Positions 43,542-51,650 of a stretch of DNA of 64,000 nucleotides are shown in pieces. Position numbers and translations under genes: made by a program. Origin of the DNA: Kribbella sp. NBC_00382 (GTDB lineage: Bacteria; Actinomycetota; Actinomycetes; Propionibacteriales; Kribbellaceae); assembly GCF_036067295.1 (NCBI RefSeq), contig NZ_CP107954.1, forward strand, positions 1,798,001 to 1,862,000, in the 5' to 3' direction. The notes under the pieces are model-generated. The model saw only the letters and a list, made by a program, of their open reading frames with translations, did no database searches and had not been told where the DNA came from. How positions within the stretch are numbered: the first letter of the stretch is position 1; every line of letters begins with the position of its first letter.

Positions 43542-43823
43542 TCAACTCGCCGCGCTCACCTGCGGCGGGAGCTCGCGGCCGACTTCCTCCACCAACGCGA
43601 CCACCTCGGCGGTCTCGGCCTCGAGCAGTTTGAGCAGTGCCACTCGCGACTCGTCACTGCGCGCCTCCACGGCGGCGGTGGAGATCGCTTGCACCGTGGC
43701 GACCTCGTGGACGAGCGCGCCCCAGATCTCTTCCAGCTGCGCGAGATTCGCCGGTCGCGCGATCTCGACCTGCGCGATCTCGTCGAGCTCCACGGCCCGC
43801 CGGACATGCAAATTCGAACTCAT
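43542..43823 (-). CDS. Small helical protein of unknown function
   Basis: A 93-residue protein, almost all helix and rich in Glu, Ala and Val (LDEIAQVEIARPANLAQLEEIWG, LLKLLEAETAEVVALVEEVG split across it), able to form a coiled coil or four-helix bundle. I do not recognise the family. ATG 43823 has GGGGGAG 3 bases upstream, which decides the start against the longer frame. It follows the sigma-factor promoter region divergently. Confidence 0.55.
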   Translation of the reverse strand: MSSNLHVRRAVELDEIAQVEIARPANLAQLEEIWGALVHEVATVQAISTAAVEARSDESRVALLKLLEAETAEVVALVEEVGRELPPQVSAAS

Positions 43824-43951
43824 GAACTCCCCCACGGTCGTACCTGACCCCGAACCAACGCATGCTGAAGCAGGCGTCGTCCCCGCCCGAGTTGGGACTG
43901 ACAACACCTCCAACGCAGCTCGCCGGGCCGGGGTTACGGCCCCTGCGCAAA

Positions 43952-43971
43952 CAACTTTCCCGGCAACTTTC
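43952..43971 (+). promoter_or_regulatory. CAACTTTC direct repeat upstream of the sigma-factor gene
   Basis: CAACTTTCC (43952) and CAACTTTC (43964) occur 12 bases apart, about 75-90 bases before the sigma-factor start. GGCAACTTT resembles -35 elements reported for SigE-family autoregulated promoters, but the -10 is unclear. The rest of the 219-base gap shows no gene. Confidence 0.35.
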
Positions 43972-44042
43972 TCGCGCTCAACCGCAACAAGACCGGACCG
44001 CGGCCGCTCTTACTCCTTCGACAGGCTGTTACCGACGGAAGG

Positions 44043-44546
44043 GTGATCGTGAGTGCCGACCTCGAGGAGTTCAGCGAATTCGCCGCCGCGCGCGGCACCC
44101 AGCTGTTCCGGATGGCGTTCCTGCTGGCCGGCGACCGGCATGCGGCCGAGGACCTGACCCAGACGACGCTCGGCAAGCTCTACGCGTCCTGGTCGAAAGT
44201 CAGCCGGGCCGACAACCCGGTCGCGTACAGCAGGACCGTGATGGTCCGCACCTATGTCGACTCCCAGCGCCGGACCCGGCTGGAGCGCCCGACCTCCGAA
44301 GTACCGGACAACGGACGGTACGGCGAGGACACCGCGCTGCGGCTGACGCTGTTCGACGCGCTGGCCGAGTTGTCGGGGCGCGACCGGGCGATCGTCGTAC
44401 TCCGGTACTGGGAGGACCACAGCGTCGAGGACACCGCGGGCATCCTCGGCGTCAGCTCCGGCACCGTCCGGACCCGCAGCCAGCGCGCGCTGCTCAAGCT
44501 GCGCGCCCGGCTCGGCACCGATCTCAGCGAGTTGAGCGGGCGATGA
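44043..44546 (+). CDS. SigE-family ECF RNA polymerase sigma factor
   Basis: A 167-residue ECF sigma factor of the actinobacterial SigE/SigM-like group. Region 2 is FSEFAAARGTQLFRMAFLLAGDRHAAEDLTQTTLGKLYASW split over residues 8-50; region 4 is LSGRDRAIVVLRYWEDHSVEDTAGILGVSSGTVRTRSQRALLKLR in the C-terminal half. GTG 44043 is used; GTG 44049 is two codons on. The stop overlaps ATG 44543 of the next frame, linking it to a membrane protein that is probably its anti-sigma factor. Confidence 0.93.
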   Translation: MIVSADLEEFSEFAAARGTQLFRMAFLLAGDRHAAEDLTQTTLGKLYASWSKVSRADNPVAYSRTVMVRTYVDSQRRTRLERPTSEVPDNGRYGEDTALRLTLFDALAELSGRDRAIVVLRYWEDHSVEDTAGILGVSSGTVRTRSQRALLKLRARLGTDLSELSGR

Positions 44547-44569
44547 ACCCGGAACCGGAAGGACCCCTG

Positions 44570-45379
44570 ATGAGCTTCGAGACCGAACTCCGCGACCGGC
44601 TGCATGCCGGCGTCGACGACACACCGGCAGACCTCGACCTGCTGCTCACCGGAGGCGTTGCCCACGGCAACAAGTTGGTACGCCGCCGGCGGCTGACCCG
44701 GATCTTCGCCGGCGCGGCCACTGTCGCAGTACTGGGTGGAGCCTTCACCTACGCCGGCACGCTCGGCGGCCCCAACAGCATCACTCCCGCGGGGCAGAGC
44801 GGGAAGCCCGCTGTAGTACAGGGAAAACAGGGCGCGCTCACCCCACAGGCAGCACTCGGAATCCTGCTCGAACTGCTTCCCGACGCCGAGCTGGCCACCA
44901 ACCAGCGCGGCGGTTTCGACGGGATGGGCACGGTGCGTGGGGTCTACGCCACCTCCGACTACGACACCACGTCATTGCGGATCGAGGTTCTCAAGAACAA
45001 GATCGACGTCCCGCTGCAGTGCTTCGCCACCGACACCTACTGCAAGGTCAGCAAGCTGCCTGACGGCTCCCGGCTTCGACTGCTCGACGTGGGCTATCCC
45101 GGCCCGGCCGGGAAGGACGAATACCAACAGCTCCAGGCCAATCTGACCCGCCCGGACGGCCTCAACCTCAACCTGATCGCCGTGAACACCGACCCGGCCC
45201 ATCCGGTGCTCACCCTCGCGCAACTGAAGGCCATCGCCACCGACGCGCGCTGGCAGCTCAAGGTCGACCAGGCCTTCATCAACCGGAGCGCGAAGCTCTT
45301 CACGCCCCGCTTGGTCACCCAGCCGTCAGTACCCCAGCCCATCGGCACACCCCCGACTTCACCTGGAGCAAGCAAATGA
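44570..45379 (+). CDS. Single-pass membrane protein, probable anti-sigma factor
   Basis: A 269-residue protein: a cytoplasmic N-terminal helix region (SFETELRDRLHAGVDDTPADLDLLLTGG), RRRRLTR, one membrane segment (IFAGAATVAVLGGAFTYAGTL, about residues 48-67) and an extracytoplasmic domain with two cysteines (LQCFATDTYCK). The layout and place right after the sigma gene are typical of SigE-type partners; no ZAS zinc motif is visible. ATG 44570 has GGAAGGA 6 bases upstream; ATG 44543, overlapping the sigma stop, is the alternative. Confidence 0.72.
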   Translation: MSFETELRDRLHAGVDDTPADLDLLLTGGVAHGNKLVRRRRLTRIFAGAATVAVLGGAFTYAGTLGGPNSITPAGQSGKPAVVQGKQGALTPQAALGILLELLPDAELATNQRGGFDGMGTVRGVYATSDYDTTSLRIEVLKNKIDVPLQCFATDTYCKVSKLPDGSRLRLLDVGYPGPAGKDEYQQLQANLTRPDGLNLNLIAVNTDPAHPVLTLAQLKAIATDARWQLKVDQAFINRSAKLFTPRLVTQPSVPQPIGTPPTSPGASK

Positions 45380-46443
45380 GAGCAGCCCTCCTCGCCGGCC
45401 TGACCGCCACCACTCTGGTCCTCAGTACCGGGCCCGCGCTCGCGACGCCGTACGAGTGGCACGAGACCCCAACCGGCCTGAAGGGGTTCATCTCGTACGC
45501 GATGGACCCCGGCGGCACGTCGCTGTGGACCGTCGGCGCCCTCGACGACGGGCGGAATTTCACCCCGGCCGCGACCGTCTGGGACGGCAAGGCCTGGAAG
45601 GCGACACCTCAGCCGGTCACGCTGGGCCGGTTCCTCGACATCGATGCCGTCGGCCCGGGCGATGCCTGGGCCGTCGGGTCTCAGCAGACCCCCGACGACC
45701 CCACATTCCAGAGCAAACTGCTGGCTCAGCACTGGAACGGCAAGGCCTGGCAGGTGATTGCGTCACCCACCTTCCACGATGGCAACAGCCGGGAGTTCAC
45801 CTCGGTCGCGGCGCTCGGCAAGCAGGTCTGGGCGCTCGGCTACGACTCCGGCAGCGAGAGCCAGGCGGCCACCGCCTTCGTCTATCGGTACGACGGGAAG
45901 CGATGGACGGCTCTGAACGACGGGGTGATCGGGAACTCGGGCTACCCGTACGACCTGGAGGTGCTGTCCGCGAACAACCTCTGGGTAGCGGATTTCAACG
46001 GGATCAAGCATTACGACGGCACGCGCTGGACCCTGGCTAAGCTGCCCGGCCAGGACGCGAACCTGCACCTCACCGATGTGGAGGCCAACAGCCCCAAGGA
46101 CATCTGGGCGGTCGGGCACCGCGAGGACCCCGAGTTCCGGCGCCGTCCGGTCGCGTTCCACTTCGACGGCAGGAACTGGACCCAGGTGGCCACGCCGGCC
46201 GAAGGGGCCGAGCTCAACACGCTCAACCTGGTCAACGGGCAGCCGGTGGCGGTCGGCGAGACGCGGGCCTTCGGTCCGTACATCCTGAAGCTCACCAAGA
46301 GTGGCTTCGAGCGGCAGGCCGACCCGGCCGGCGCTGCCGGGCTGTGGGGTTCGACCGTTCTGGCCGGCAAGCTGTGGGTCTCCGGCGCAGGTGACGGATC
46401 GGGCTCGTCCGACAGCTACGTCGGGTTCACCCGCGCCAACTGA
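45376..46443 (+). CDS. Secreted beta-propeller-like protein
   Basis: A 355-residue exported protein with a signal peptide (cleavage near PALATPYEW) and repeated propeller-like blades: SLWTVGALDDG, DAWAVGSQQTPDD, QVWALGYDSG, NLWVADFNG, DIWAVGHRED and KLWVSGAGDG, each followed by a WDGKAWK/WNGKAWQ/FDGRNWT strand. Such propellers usually bind carbohydrates or proteins at the surface. The start overlaps the anti-sigma stop by 4 bases, so it is probably the extracellular output or sensor partner of the sigma operon. Confidence 0.8.
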   Translation: MRAALLAGLTATTLVLSTGPALATPYEWHETPTGLKGFISYAMDPGGTSLWTVGALDDGRNFTPAATVWDGKAWKATPQPVTLGRFLDIDAVGPGDAWAVGSQQTPDDPTFQSKLLAQHWNGKAWQVIASPTFHDGNSREFTSVAALGKQVWALGYDSGSESQAATAFVYRYDGKRWTALNDGVIGNSGYPYDLEVLSANNLWVADFNGIKHYDGTRWTLAKLPGQDANLHLTDVEANSPKDIWAVGHREDPEFRRRPVAFHFDGRNWTQVATPAEGAELNTLNLVNGQPVAVGETRAFGPYILKLTKSGFERQADPAGAAGLWGSTVLAGKLWVSGAGDGSGSSDSYVGFTRAN

Positions 46444-47099
46444 TCGAAGGTGTGGCGGCGGATCCAGGCGTGCATCGCGATGGCCGCCGCCGCGCTGGCG
46501 TTGATCGAGCGGGTGGAGCCGAACTGGGCGATCGACAGGACATCGGTGCAGATCTTGTGGGCTTCGTTGGTGAGGCCCGGGCCTTCCTGGCCGAACAGCA
46601 GGATGCAGTCGGTGGGTAGCTCGTACGTCTCCAGGGGCACGGAGCCGGGGAGATTGTCGATGCCGATGACGGCCAGCCCGTGCTCCTCGGCGTACGTGGC
46701 GAGGTCTGCCAGCTGCGGGTGGTGGCGGACGTGCTGGTAGCGGTCCGTGACCATCGCGCCGCGGCGGTTCCATTTGCGGTTGCCGACGATGTGCACCTCC
46801 CTGGCCAGGAAGGCGTTCGCAGTCCGGACGACCGAGCCGATGTTCAGATCGTGCTGCCAGTTCTCGATCGCGACGTGGAACGGGTTCCGCTGGGTGTCCA
46901 GGTCGGCGACGATCGCCTCCAGCCGCCAGTACCGGTACTTGTCCACCACGTTGCGCCGATCGCCGGCCGCGAGCAGCTCCGGGTCGTACCGGGAGTCGTC
47001 CGGCAGCTGGCCCTGCCACGGGCCGACGCCGACCTCCGCAGTACCGACCATGTCGGCCCCGATGAGGTCAGCGGCGTTGTCACGATTGGCTTCCTGCAT
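46416..47099 (-). CDS. SpoU/TrmH-family RNA methyltransferase
   Basis: A 227-residue SPOUT methyltransferase that should methylate 2'-O-ribose in tRNA or rRNA using SAM bound in a trefoil knot. The three family motifs are all present: NIGSVVRTANAF near residue 86, LLFGQEGPGL near 165 and QFGSTRSINASAAAAIAM near 190. The N-terminal 80 residues form an extension found in actinobacterial members. It overlaps the propeller gene by 28 bases at the 3' end. Confidence 0.93.
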   Translation of the reverse strand: MQEANRDNAADLIGADMVGTAEVGVGPWQGQLPDDSRYDPELLAAGDRRNVVDKYRYWRLEAIVADLDTQRNPFHVAIENWQHDLNIGSVVRTANAFLAREVHIVGNRKWNRRGAMVTDRYQHVRHHPQLADLATYAEEHGLAVIGIDNLPGSVPLETYELPTDCILLFGQEGPGLTNEAHKICTDVLSIAQFGSTRSINASAAAAIAMHAWIRRHTFDQLARVNPT

Positions 47100-47123
47100 G
47101 GGTGGGGACGCTACCCTGTCCGC

Positions 47124-47822
47124 GTGCTCCCAATGATCGCGATGCTGATGCCGAACTGGATGGACCCTGAGTACCTGCTGAACTGGCTGGGCGACTGGTC
47201 ACTCTGGGGCACCGCCGCGGTCGTCTTCATCGAGTGCGGGCTGCTGTTCCCGATCCTGCCGGGCGACTCGCTGCTGTTCGCGGTCGGCCTGTTCATCGCC
47301 CGGGGCAACATCGACGTCCCGCTCTGGCTGGCCTGCGTGATCCTCACCGTGGCCGCGTTCCTGGGCAACGTCTCCGGCTACTACATCGGCCGCGGGCTCG
47401 GTACGACGCTGTTCAAGAACCCGAACGCGCGGTTCCTGAAGCCGAAGTACATCGAGCAGACCCACGACTTCTTCGACCGGTACGGTCCGCGCGCGCTGGT
47501 CCTGGCCCGGTTCGTCCCGATCGTGCGCACCTTCATCACCGTCGTGGCCGGCGCCGGCCGGATGGACCCGAAGAAGTTCTTCCTCTGGACCGGGATCGGC
47601 GCCGTCCTCTGGGCCAGCGGCATCACCCTGCTCGGCCACGCGCTCGGCAAGGTCAAGGTCGTCCACGACCACCTCGAGTCGGCCCTGATCCTGCTGGTCC
47701 TGATCTCACTGGTCCCGATGCTGGTCGAGTTCATCCTGGCCAAGCGCCGCGGCCACGGCAAGCTCGCCGACGGCGTCGAGGCCCAGCTCGACCAGCCGGC
47801 CAGCCACCGCCGCAAGCACTGA
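47124..47822 (+). CDS. DedA-family membrane protein
   Basis: A 232-residue DedA/SNARE-associated (VTT-domain) protein, a class linked to phospholipid flipping and membrane homeostasis. Key family sequence: FIECGLLFPILPGDSLLFAVGLF near residue 45, SGYYIGRGLG, RYGPRALVLARFVPIVRTFITVVAGAGRM split over the amphipathic re-entrant region. GTG 47124 is used; ATG 47133 also fits, and transcription may be leaderless as only 24 bases separate it from the divergent RNA methylase gene. Confidence 0.92.
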   Translation: MLPMIAMLMPNWMDPEYLLNWLGDWSLWGTAAVVFIECGLLFPILPGDSLLFAVGLFIARGNIDVPLWLACVILTVAAFLGNVSGYYIGRGLGTTLFKNPNARFLKPKYIEQTHDFFDRYGPRALVLARFVPIVRTFITVVAGAGRMDPKKFFLWTGIGAVLWASGITLLGHALGKVKVVHDHLESALILLVLISLVPMLVEFILAKRRGHGKLADGVEAQLDQPASHRRKH

Positions 47823-47842
47823 AGCTCAATGCCCAAACGGGC

Positions 47843-48247
47843 TCAGTGACCAAAGGGAAAGTGCGGGTCTGACCAGACGTAGTCGCCGCTGAGTTCAGCG
47901 AGATCCGCGCGATCGACCTGACCGCGCGGCAACGGCCCGACCACCTGACCGGACCCGAGTGAACAAGCCACCCGGATCCGGTCGGCCGCCTGGTACCAGA
48001 CCAGCGCCCCCCGTGGCGCAGCCCCTTCGTGCAGTAGGGCGTGGTGGTCGAGCCATCGCAACGCGTCTTCCGGATCACGCCAACCGCTGTCCTGCGCGTA
48101 GCCGAACGCCATCCGCTGGAACTTCAGCGACCAGTCCTGCCAGGCCGCCGACCCCACCCGTTCCAGTTGCCAGCTCAGCGCGGCATCGGTGTCCCGCGGG
48201 TTCGCCGCAAATCCAGCATCGCGGCGCTCCACAACAATCTCCCCCAT
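47843..48247 (-). CDS. Protein of unknown function
   Basis: A 134-residue soluble protein rich in Trp and Asp (AWQDWSLKFQRMAFGYAQ, GWRDPEDALRWLDHHALLHEG, LVWYQAADRIRVACSLGSGQ). The C-terminal half could be a small beta domain. I do not recognise the family. ATG 48247 is set by GGGGAG 7 bases upstream; the 25 extra residues of the longer frame look non-coding. It is convergent with DedA and downstream of nothing on its own strand. Confidence 0.55.
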   Translation of the reverse strand: MGEIVVERRDAGFAANPRDTDAALSWQLERVGSAAWQDWSLKFQRMAFGYAQDSGWRDPEDALRWLDHHALLHEGAAPRGALVWYQAADRIRVACSLGSGQVVGPLPRGQVDRADLAELSGDYVWSDPHFPFGH

Positions 48248-48372
48248 GGCCGTGCTCCCCCATCCTCCGGCCTTTGCCGTGGTGGTTAGATCTTCACCCG
48301 GCCGCATACACCCGCCGTACATTCCTACGGCCGACTACCCACGGCAACGAAAATCGTTGCAGGGTTGAGGAA

Positions 48373-51354
48373 TCAGCCGGCCGCGAGATCGCTGGTCAGC
48401 TCGGCCAGCGCCGCGCGGGCCTGGCCGGCCTTGGTGTCGTTGGCAACGAGCTGCCAGACCCGGGCCGCGCGATCGAGGTACCGGCGAGCGAAGTCCACCT
48501 TGCCCGCGCTCGCGTAGAGCCGGCCCAGGTCGTACGCCGCCTGGCCCTCGACGCTGCGATCGCCCAGCCGGTGGCCGATCTCGATCGCGTCCAGCAGCAT
48601 CCGCCGGGCGGCCGCCTCGTCGCCGACACCGACCAGCGCCTGCCCCAGCTCCGCTCGCCCGTACGCCGCGCAGTGGTCGTCCCCCAGGCTGTTGAAGATC
48701 GCCAGGGATGCCTGCAACTGCCGTACCGCCTGGTCGTTGCGGCCCTGATGCATCCGCAGCGTCGCGATCCGCCGCCGTACCTTCGCCTCGCGGTGTGAGT
48801 CCCCGAGCCGTACCCCAAGCAGGAAGGCCTCGGCCAGGTACCGTCCGGCGATGACCGTGTCGTTGCGGCTCAGCCAGATCGACGCGGCCGCGCTGCGGGC
48901 CACCGCCTCCCCGTTCTTGTCGCCGACCTCGACCAGCGCCTCCACAGCACGCTCGTACTGCGCAAGGCTCTCGTCCGGCCGGCCCCGCTCGCGCAGCCAG
49001 GTCCCGAGCCCGACCGCGACGATGCCGGCGCCTTGCCGGTCCCCGATCTCCTCGAAGATCGCGGCTCCCTCGGCGAGGTGTTCCCAGGCCACGTCCCAGT
49101 CGTCCCGGTAGATCGCGAGCTGGGCCAGGTTGCGCCGCATGATCGCCTCGCCGCGCTGGTCACCGCAGGCGATCGCGCTGATCAGGCCTGGCTGGTGCGA
49201 CTCGTTCCAGTCGTCGTAGTACGCACGCATATCGAGGTACGGACCCCAGGCGGCCGCGATCCGCCAGGCGTAGTCGTGCAGCCCGTTCTGCGCCGCGGCC
49301 CGGATCGCCGGGGCGAAGGTGGATCGCTCGGCGTCGAACCAGGCGATCGCGTCCGACGGGGTGAACGGCTGCGGGTCCGGGGCGAGCAGTGGGCCGGTGT
49401 GCTCGAGCACACCGAAGTACCCGAAGGGGAGGGCGGCAGTGGCCCGGCGGACCTTGTGCAGCAGGGAGTCGAAGACAGTGCGCAGGTCCTTGATCGCCTG
49501 GGCCTTCTGCTCGTCGTCGCCGACTCCGATGGCGTGCAAGCGGAGCAGGTCGTGCACGCGGTAGCGCGCAGTACCGTTCGCGTCGACCGTGCTGATCTGG
49601 ACCAGGTTGACCTCGATCAGCCGGTCCATGCTGCGGCGCACCGAGGCAGGCGTGGCGATCGACTCCAGGATGCGGGCGGAGAACTCACCGACCGCGAAGT
49701 GCCCGATCAGCCGGTAGAGCCGGGCCTCCTCGGCGCTCAGCGCGTCGTAGCTCAGGTCGGCGCTGGTCCGGACGGCGAGCTCGCCGATGCTCAGCTCGTC
49801 CAGCCGGTGCGTCTCGTCGCGCAGCCTGCGGGCCAGCTCGGCCGGGCTGAGGTCGGGACGCTGGGCCAGACGGCTCGCGACGATCCGGATCGCCAGCGGC
49901 AGGTTCCCGCAGGCCTGGAGGATCTCGTTGACCGCCGCGGAGTTCGGGTCGACGCGCCCCACGCCCGCGACCCGGCGGAGCAGCTCGGCCGCTTCGCCGT
50001 CGTCGAAGGTGTCCAGCGGCGTGCTGTCCGCGCCGGCCAAGTCCATCAGGCGGTTCCGGCTGGTGATGACGACGGCCGACGCCCCAGTTCCCGGCATCAG
50101 GGGCACGATCTGGCTCGCCGCGGCCACGTCGTCGAGGATGATCAGCACCCGGCGGCTGGCGAGCTCCGAACGCAATGCAGCCGACCGCCGCTCAGGATCG
50201 GGCGGTACCGCCGAATCCGACATGTTGAGGCTCAGCAGCAGGTCGGTCAGCGCGGCCGCCGGATCGCGGGGCTCGGTTGCGCCCCGCATGTCCAGGTAGA
50301 TCTGCCCGTCAGGGAACGAATCTCGGACCAGGTGGCCGAGCCGGATGGCCAAGGATGTCTTGCCCGTGCCCGGAGCACCCGAGATCACGGCGATCGGCGG
50401 ACGAACCGGGTCGCGTCCACACACCAGGTCACGCAACTGCTCAAGGTGCTGCTCCCGTCCGCTGAAGTCGGACAGGTCGAGTGGGAGCTGGCTGGGCGGC
50501 CGGTGCGGCTCAGTGAGCACTGGCGACGCCATTGGGCCTGCCGGCTCGGGCACTGCACGTTCCGTAGTACGGGTTGCTGCTGGGATGCCTGGGTCTGGCC
50601 AGTTGGCCGAGCGGCCGTTCTCTGCTCGGGCGCCGGCGGCTTGGAGCTCTGGGCCGGGCTTGACGTCCAGCTCGTCGGCCAGGGTCTGCACGGCTTTCGT
50701 ATAGGCGGCTCTGGCCTCGCCGGTGCGCCCGGCGGCCAGTAGGGCGTCTACTAGTCGGCGCCACAGCTGCTCGTCGTACGGGTCTTCGGTGAGGCGGCCG
50801 CTGAGCAGGACGGCGGCTCCGCTGGCGTCGCCGTACTCGAGACGCAGGTCCAGCAGGGTGTCGACCAGTCCCCGGTACTGCGCGTCCAGGCGGGCGATGG
50901 AGCCTTCCCAGGCGGAGGGGATGGTCAGGTCCTCCAGCGGGTGCCCACGCCACAGCGAGTACGCGCGGGACAGTACGAGCATGGCCTCGCGCTTATCACC
51001 CGCATCGCGCAGGTGACCACCCTCTGCGAGCAGCGACTCGAACATGCTCGCGTCGAGTTCATCGACGCCGACCCCGATGCTGTAGCCGGCCGCGGAGGTG
51101 TCGATCGGGGCGACCAGCCCGGCATCGTGCAGTACTCCGCGCAAGGCCCGGACGTAGGTACGGATGTTGGCCGTCGCCGAGCGGGGCGGATTGCCCTCCC
51201 AGAGCGCGTCGGCGATCAGGTCGGTGGAGACGAACCGGTTGGGGTGCAGCAGGAGCGTCGCGAGCAGCTGGCGCGGCTTACTGGCGCGTAGCGGCTGGCC
51301 CGGGACGTGAGCGAGGCGTAGAGGTCCGAGGATCTCGTACCTCAGACTGTCCAC
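48373..51354 (-). CDS. AfsR/SARP-family regulator (BTAD, NB-ARC and TPR domains)
   Basis: A 993-residue signal-transduction ATPase. Residues 1-100 are an OmpR-like winged helix (LRASKPRQLLATLLLHPNRFVSTDLIADALW), followed by a BTAD all-helical domain to about 250. The NB-ARC module from about 295 has the P-loop ISGAPGTGKTSLAIRL and Walker B VLIILDDVAAAS. TPR-like helices fill the C-terminal 350 residues. AfsR-type proteins switch on secondary-metabolite or developmental genes. No biosynthetic cluster is adjacent. Upstream lies a triple direct repeat that could be its own site. The start is GTG 51354. Confidence 0.93.
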   Translation of the reverse strand: MDSLRYEILGPLRLAHVPGQPLRASKPRQLLATLLLHPNRFVSTDLIADALWEGNPPRSATANIRTYVRALRGVLHDAGLVAPIDTSAAGYSIGVGVDELDASMFESLLAEGGHLRDAGDKREAMLVLSRAYSLWRGHPLEDLTIPSAWEGSIARLDAQYRGLVDTLLDLRLEYGDASGAAVLLSGRLTEDPYDEQLWRRLVDALLAAGRTGEARAAYTKAVQTLADELDVKPGPELQAAGARAENGRSANWPDPGIPAATRTTERAVPEPAGPMASPVLTEPHRPPSQLPLDLSDFSGREQHLEQLRDLVCGRDPVRPPIAVISGAPGTGKTSLAIRLGHLVRDSFPDGQIYLDMRGATEPRDPAAALTDLLLSLNMSDSAVPPDPERRSAALRSELASRRVLIILDDVAAASQIVPLMPGTGASAVVITSRNRLMDLAGADSTPLDTFDDGEAAELLRRVAGVGRVDPNSAAVNEILQACGNLPLAIRIVASRLAQRPDLSPAELARRLRDETHRLDELSIGELAVRTSADLSYDALSAEEARLYRLIGHFAVGEFSARILESIATPASVRRSMDRLIEVNLVQISTVDANGTARYRVHDLLRLHAIGVGDDEQKAQAIKDLRTVFDSLLHKVRRATAALPFGYFGVLEHTGPLLAPDPQPFTPSDAIAWFDAERSTFAPAIRAAAQNGLHDYAWRIAAAWGPYLDMRAYYDDWNESHQPGLISAIACGDQRGEAIMRRNLAQLAIYRDDWDVAWEHLAEGAAIFEEIGDRQGAGIVAVGLGTWLRERGRPDESLAQYERAVEALVEVGDKNGEAVARSAAASIWLSRNDTVIAGRYLAEAFLLGVRLGDSHREAKVRRRIATLRMHQGRNDQAVRQLQASLAIFNSLGDDHCAAYGRAELGQALVGVGDEAAARRMLLDAIEIGHRLGDRSVEGQAAYDLGRLYASAGKVDFARRYLDRAARVWQLVANDTKAGQARAALAELTSDLAAG

Positions 51355-51427
51355 TTGCTCGCCCTCTCAACTGTTGGCCCGCCCCATGGTGTCATCCCGC
51401 CCGGCCCGCCGGGAAGGTTCGGCGAGT

Positions 51428-51458
51428 GCGATGTACGTCGCGATGTACGCGCGATGTA
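51428..51458 (-). promoter_or_regulatory. Triple direct repeat, SARP-type operator upstream of the AfsR gene
   Basis: GCGATGTA occurs at 51428, 51440 and 51451 (TACATCGC on the coding strand), spacings 12 and 11 bases, 74-105 bases upstream of the GTG. SARP proteins are known to bind direct repeats one helix turn apart, so this looks like an autoregulatory site. Confidence 0.6.
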
Positions 51459-51544
51459 TGTCGACCCGGCATCGTGGTGGGCGGTACCGGGGGGAGGGCA
51501 GGTCCGGGGGTGACGAACTGACCGTCGTCTCCCCCGGGCCTGAA

Positions 51545-51576
51545 TTTCCACAAGCTTTGATTTCCACAAGCTTTAG
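51545..51576. repeat. 16-bp tandem repeat containing AAGCTT
   Basis: TTTCCACAAGCTTTGA (51545-51560) is followed at once by a second copy with two end changes (51561-51576). It lies between the LemA terminator and the AfsR promoter region. Its purpose is unknown. Confidence 0.7.
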
Positions 51577-51631
51577 GGCACTGAGCGGTTGGCCGTGGGG
51601 GCACTGGCCAAGGGGGGAGGCTCAGTGCCCT
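51575..51631 (-). terminator. Terminator-like long hairpin after the LemA gene
   Basis: AGGGCACTGAGC (51575-51586) pairs perfectly with 51620-51631 over 12 bp. Inside the 33-nt loop TTGGCC (51589) and GGCCAA (51606) can form a second stem. It starts 20 bases after the LemA stop. Confidence 0.65.
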
Positions 51632-51650
51632 ATCGACCGCCGGTGGTCGG

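Noticed and set aside
49033-50742. 569-codon plus-strand frame within the AfsR gene
   Set aside because: Antisense of a gene with BTAD, NB-ARC and TPR motifs; no start signal and shadow composition.
48373-51354. STAND-type antiviral (Avs-like) gene
   Set aside because: The N-terminal winged helix plus BTAD domain marks an AfsR/SARP transcription factor, not a nuclease-type defence effector.
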